Of a DNA stretch of 12,708 nt, positions 9,366-12,708 are shown in pieces. The position numbers were made by a program, and so were the translations under genes. The stretch is from contig VIGQ01001498.1 of the NCBI GenBank assembly GCA_009663005.1, forward strand, positions 20,001-32,708, written 5' to 3'. The DNA is from Actinidia chinensis (Eukaryota; Streptophyta; Magnoliopsida; Ericales; Actinidiaceae). Numbering within the stretch: position 1 is the first letter of the stretch; each line of letters starts with the position of its first letter. The notes beneath the pieces are model-generated. The model was not told the DNA's origin. It was given only the letters and a program-made list of their open reading frames with translations, and did not search any database.

Positions 9366-9508
9366 GTCAGTGCCAATTCCAGCAGCCTCCCGCAGAGAAA
9401 TAGCTATCGGTTTCATGAACCACCCATTTTGTGGAGTACATAATTATATGCAGTGATTTATCTTTTAATGTACTTAACAAATTATTAATGATTCTCATGT
9501 CTTTTCAG

Positions 9509-9936
9509 GTATTTTTGTTGTCCTGTGACCCTGTGCCTTCCGGTATCGAGCAGCTTGACGCGGTACCGTTACCAATGTGCCCAAGGATGGGAAACCACAT
9601 ATAATCGCCGGATCCATCATTTAGAGAACTGTGGAGTATAATGTCACAACTACTGATGCGATTAGCTTAGATTGAGATGAAGTAGCAATCAAAATAATTT
9701 TCTATAAGGTGACCGTAAGAGCAAAATACGTCCATCTCTGTCATCAGGACTGGTAGAGTTGCCGCAACAAGTGGCTAGCGCCTTGGGAAACCCTAACTGG
9801 AGGCGGGATCTTATCATATCAAGTATAAAGATGAGGAAGATAAGTTGATTTTAATTGCTTGCGAGGATACTTGCAAGATTGTGTAGTCACTTGTAGCTCA
9901 CTTGGCTGCACTTCAATCTCGGTATTCTTGAACTGA
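9509..9936 (+). pseudogene. Last NLP pseudogene exon with second, more canonical PB1 relic
   Basis: After the acceptor TTTTCAG about 200 bases read as broken linker. The PB1 domain then opens with KVTVRAKY (9706-9729). It continues with a GLVELPQQVASALG-like run, then SYHIKYKDEEDKLILIACED (9809-9868), and a DC-V-like segment. In another frame SLGCTSISVFLN runs into a TGA at 9934-9936. This matches the PB1 end of NLP proteins: Val-Lys strand, S-G-L-x-E-L-x-x-x-V-A helix, Y-x-I-K-Y-K-D-E-D-x-x-L-I-x-I-A-C-D-E-D-L, then S-L-G-x-T-S-I. Two internal stops and several frameshifts disable it. The stop fits the expected position of the protein end. Confidence 0.8.
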
Positions 9937-10143
9937 ATAGCCGCTTACCCAGGAGCAATTTAATCTTGCAATTATGATTCCTTTACTGCCTATGTTTTTC
10001 CTCTATTTTTTCCAAGAACACCTGCTTGTATAATATGTATATAGAATGTGATGGATGGAAGTGGGGAAGTTGTCATTTGTTTTCTGTGTCAGAATTAGAA
10101 ATTTTTATGGTAGTATATGTTTGGTCTAAACCTTTCTGTTCTC
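9937..10143 (+). other. Former 3' flank of the NLP pseudogene
   Basis: This is T-rich sequence after the last stop codon, with no coding signal. It probably derives from the 3' untranslated region. No clear polyadenylation signal stands out. The hAT-type element begins at its right edge. Confidence 0.4.
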
Positions 10144-10151
10144 GTCTCTAG
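10144..10151. repeat. Left copy of the 8-bp target-site duplication
   Basis: GTCTCTAG abuts the left inverted repeat of the hAT-type element. The partner copy is GCCTCTAG at 10989-10996. Seven of eight bases agree. Confidence 0.8.
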
Positions 10152-10988
10152 TAGGGGTGTCCACGTCGGATTGGTCCGTTCCCATAATAATCCAGTCACT
10201 AATCCATGTTTAAAAAACGGTTCTGAAAAATGAGAACCCGGAACCTAACTCATTACAAGTATATAACTGCAAACCAAAAACCGATCCGCCTTATCGGTTC
10301 GGTTCCGTTCGGTTTCCGGTTCAATCCAATGAAACATTTTCAAATATTTTTTATAAATAGAAAATTACAAACAAAATTATTTTTTAAATAACACCCATAA
10401 CTCTTAATGCTTCAAGTCATGAACCAAAATTCTAGTATAAAATAGTTTTCATAGATTGACCGTCCTTAAATGATATTACAGTCAACCCATTCTAATATTG
10501 CTATTAGTACTCATCAAAGTTTAGAATGCATATGGATAACAACAAAAAAGGAATAAATGAAAAACTGAAAAAAAATTCATAATGGATACAAAATAAAAAT
10601 AACTGATCAAATCTGGTGAAGCAAGAATGTGAAATGTTTTTGATGGAAAATGGATAGAGTAATCCTAATATCCATGGGAAGTGAAAATATTTTTTGTTGG
10701 ATAGAAAGTTAGAAAGTTATAAAGTAATCACGTTGTAGGTTTTGATTAATGTTCTAGATAAAATAGTATACGAGTATATATATAAATTTTAATATATTCT
10801 ATTTCGGTTCGGTTCGGTCGGTTCGAAACCACGGTTTGAAAATAAAACGGTAACCGAACCAAATTACCGGTTCTTTAATTTTTAAAAACCAGAGAACCTA
10901 ACAATTAAACCATAGACCAATCCAAATGCACGGTTCGATTCGGTTCGGTCGCTTCACCGGTTGTTTTCGGATTTTTTTGGACACCCTA
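10152..10988. mobile_element. Non-autonomous hAT-type element with TIRs and 8-bp target-site duplication
   Basis: The left end is TAGGGGTGTCCA and the right end TGGACACCCTA, which are inverted repeats differing by one base. They are flanked by GTCTCTAG (10144-10151) and GCCTCTAG (10989-10996), an 8-base target-site duplication with one mismatch. Eight-base duplications and short T/CAGGG-type ends are typical of the hAT superfamily. Subterminal regions carry many GGTTCGG / CCGAACC units in both orientations (10283-10320, 10804-10860, 10931-10965), as expected for transposase binding sites. The 837 bases hold no transposase frame, so the element depends on a partner elsewhere. Insertion into the 3' flank of the NLP pseudogene appears moderately old, given the single-base differences. 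Confidence 0.85.
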
Positions 10989-11846
10989 GCCTCTAGCCTG
11001 TGTTTTTTACCCTTAGTATTGGCAGTGTCTTTTTAGATGATCCTTTTCTAGTGGATGTTTAGCGTTTTCGTTGTATATCTATTTCTTTTTGTTCTGCTGT
11101 TAGCAGAGCTTCTGGTTTTCTTTTTATTACGCGCAATTTCTGCTTTTGTTATTGGCTAAAATTTTTTTTGAGGAAAAAGCATTGATTTTGATGGTTCAGA
11201 CACACAAGAAAAAGAACTTTAAAAGGAACAAAAAAAATCAAATAGAAAAAGAAGGAAAGAAAAAGGATTGGTTATGATTGGGCCAGCCCTTGAGTAGAGT
11301 ATAAGTCATTCTGTGCCAACCTGTTTTACTTGGATTGTCCACCAAGCCCATCTCGCTTTGCCCTGCCTTTCCATTCCTCTGCCTCTCGGTGGATTTTAGA
11401 ATTGGCGTGGAGTATAAGCTGGATCAGCCAAACAAGGTCCCAAACCCATTAGGTGCCTGAAATGCAGAAGAAAGAAATGAGACCCATTGACAAAGAAACA
11501 AATGAAGTTTTTGGGTGTTAAACAAACGAATATAAAGTCTACAAGTTTTTTTTTTAAACAATCGGTACCAAAGAAATACGGGAATGGGAGCTGAAATCCG
11601 TTGTATTAGTGTGGTCAAAAGTGAGTTGAGGATGCCGTTTGTGGGTTATTAACAGTGTCAGGGACAGGAGCCGGTTAAGAGTTTTTATCACCCGTGAGTA
11701 TGCGACCTTAAAAAAACTTTTTTAACAATTTGCAGGAAGAATTTACAAAATAACTTTTTTAGTATTAAAAAACTTTTTGAATATATTATAATAATATTCC
11801 CTTAATGTAATATAAATTTGTTTGGAAAAACAAAAAGAACTTGTGG

Positions 11847-11860
11847 GTGTGTGTGTGTGT
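11847..11860 (+). repeat. (GT)7 microsatellite
   Basis: Seven uninterrupted GT units follow a GTGG start. It is a short simple repeat with no further signal. Confidence 0.9.
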
Positions 11861-12333
11861 GAATCTGCTTGTAATTTGACCCCATAATCTCATCTATTAT
11901 TAATTTGAGGCATTTTAGTGAGTTTATAATGTATATGTCTATGTTGTAAGTTAAAAATATCACATATATACTTGAGGTTTTAAAAATTCTAGTGTGATCA
12001 ATTGAACCATCTTGGAGCCACGTGGCTTCGCTATGGCCTAAAGGCACAAGTGTTTGGGCCACCGAGGGGTCCATTGAATGATCATATCATATATCTATTC
12101 ATTATATAGAGCTTATCAAGTGCGTAGTTCATGAAAAAAACACATTGATGAAACATGATACCACATAATTGAACCGTATGTAGTTTTACATGTTATTTTG
12201 AAAAACATTACTTTTCCCTCCCATGTGGACAAAATCGTGTTGTGCATACCCAAGTCATGCAAGCTAAGGAGTCAGACTAAACTTTTTCCTAAAAATATTG
12301 TTTTGTTTTAAAAGGATTGGAACAAATGACATT

Positions 12334-12360
12334 TGAGAGAGAGAGGAGGAAAGAGAGAGA
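12334..12360 (+). repeat. GA-rich simple repeat
   Basis: This is an imperfect GA/GGA run. It produces the Glu/Arg-rich start of an 87-codon open frame that is otherwise featureless. GA runs occur in plant 5' leaders and promoters, but no gene follows inside the window. Confidence 0.8.
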
Positions 12361-12596
12361 TTTACAAAGAATAAGGGTCCCGACCGATGACGGCCTAAGT
12401 ATAGTCCAGCAAAATCCCATTCGCAAAGGAAGGCCAGTTAGCGTGAAAATGGCATTGTATTCCACACTTTTTGTGGGAAAAATTCAACGCTTTGCGTCAC
12501 AATTCATTATTCTTAATTATTACTTTAATGCCAATAAAACAACATCAATGATCATAAAAAAAATACAAACACGAAACTAAATTTCATATCAATGCA

Positions 12597-12634
12597 AATG
12601 GATTCTTCTGAAGACTTCTTCAGAAAAATCCATT
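12597..12634. repeat. Strong short hairpin (17-bp arms, 4-base loop)
   Basis: The left arm AATGGATTCTTCTGAAG and the right arm (12618-12634) are inverted repeats matching at 16 of 17 bases around an ACTT loop. The flanks are AT-rich. It could be a decayed short inverted-repeat element or a structured RNA end. It is too short for a typical plant miRNA precursor, and no gene is visible next to it. Confidence 0.75.
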
Positions 12635-12708
12635 AAATTAATTTAGATTTATTATTTTTGTAGCTTTTATTTTTTATAATTTCGATTTGGCTCCGAATGA
12701 TAAATTGA

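Larger units (their letters stand above)
3719..9936 (+). pseudogene. NIN-like protein (NLP, RWP-RK family) transcription factor pseudogene, whole locus
   Basis: Intact NLP proteins are plant nuclear transcription factors that mediate nitrate signalling. They carry an N-terminal GAF-like nitrate-response region, an RWP-RK DNA-binding domain and a C-terminal PB1 interaction domain. Here the fragments appear in that order on one strand: the start region, GAF-like pieces at 4063-4528 and 6741-7310, RWP-RK at 7413-7740, and PB1-like pieces at 7874-8070 and 9709-9936. Frames are broken by many small indels and in-frame stops, so it is non-functional. At least two introns with GT...AG ends sit where the reading frame is interrupted, which argues for a decayed duplicate or unitary pseudogene and not a retrocopy. 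The RWP, GISRWP, VEVIDFQ and KYKDEEDKLILIACED strings are the strongest identifiers. The NLP subgroup cannot be fixed by eye. The call rests on remembered family consensus, and assignment to the family is judged very likely. Confidence 0.85.
10997..12596. other. Intergenic DNA, no gene recognised
   Basis: Open frames of 64 to 90 codons exist on both strands, but none carries a known motif and some run through simple sequence. Contents are a purine-rich tract at 11188-11270, a GT repeat, a GA-rich run, a 12-base palindrome with an ACGT core (AGCCACGTGGCT, 12016-12027) and otherwise AT-rich DNA. Nothing supports an exon of the NLP locus here. Confidence 0.5.

Noticed and set aside
9195..9443. 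DDYAGHGT string suggesting a subtilase His motif
   Set aside because: The following residues do not match the subtilase pattern, no Asp or Ser catalytic motif is nearby, and the frame breaks quickly. An NLP linker exon is the simpler reading.
10815..10830. GGTTCGAAACC, resembling the T-loop of a tRNA
   Set aside because: It is one of many GGTTCG units in the subterminal region of the hAT-type element, and no acceptor or anticodon stem can be formed around it.
11802..12074. 90-codon minus-strand open frame
   Set aside because: It contains a His/Thr run encoded by the GT microsatellite and has no family motif.
12317..12580. 87-codon open frame starting in a GA-rich run
   Set aside because: The charged start comes from simple sequence and the rest has no recognisable feature.
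1..12708. CRISPR array, prokaryotic operon or phage-like system
   Set aside because: No regularly spaced repeats, no dense open frames or ribosome binding sites. Spliced eukaryotic gene remains explain the coding signal.

Overview
The window reads as nuclear DNA of a flowering plant, probably a eudicot. It is AT-rich, has no intact long reading frame on either strand, has plant-type introns (GT...AG with T-rich acceptors), and carries plant-style non-autonomous transposons. No prokaryotic gene organisation, tRNA, rRNA or CRISPR array is visible.

The main content is one decayed multi-exon gene on the + strand, from about 3719 to 9936. It is a pseudogene of the NIN-like protein (NLP) / RWP-RK family of plant nitrate-response transcription factors. 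The family order can be followed piece by piece. It runs from a start codon in good plant context, through an acidic N-terminal exon, a GAF-like nitrate-response region split over several blocks, and a degenerate RWP-RK DNA-binding domain with its intron still in place, to PB1 interaction domains. Every block has frameshifts or stops, so no functional protein can be made. The kept introns mean it is not a processed (retro-) copy. An unexpected point is that two PB1-like relics lie about 1.7 kb apart, with an unassigned exon-like segment between them.

Layout: 1-2090 has no recognisable gene. 2090-2990 is probable former upstream DNA with two ACGT-core boxes, a TATA-like element and a short direct repeat. 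About 3015-3590 is a foldback (long inverted-repeat) element just upstream of the pseudogene start. 3719-9936 is the NLP pseudogene, with a roughly 1.1 kb unexplained block inside its GAF-like region and a repeat-like stretch at about 8330-8730. 10144-10996 is a well-bounded non-autonomous hAT-type element with terminal inverted repeats and an 8-bp target-site duplication. 10997-12708 is intergenic DNA with simple repeats and one strong short hairpin near the right edge.

No complete functional gene is claimed. The domain calls are by-eye matches of translated fragments to remembered family consensus, not database hits.
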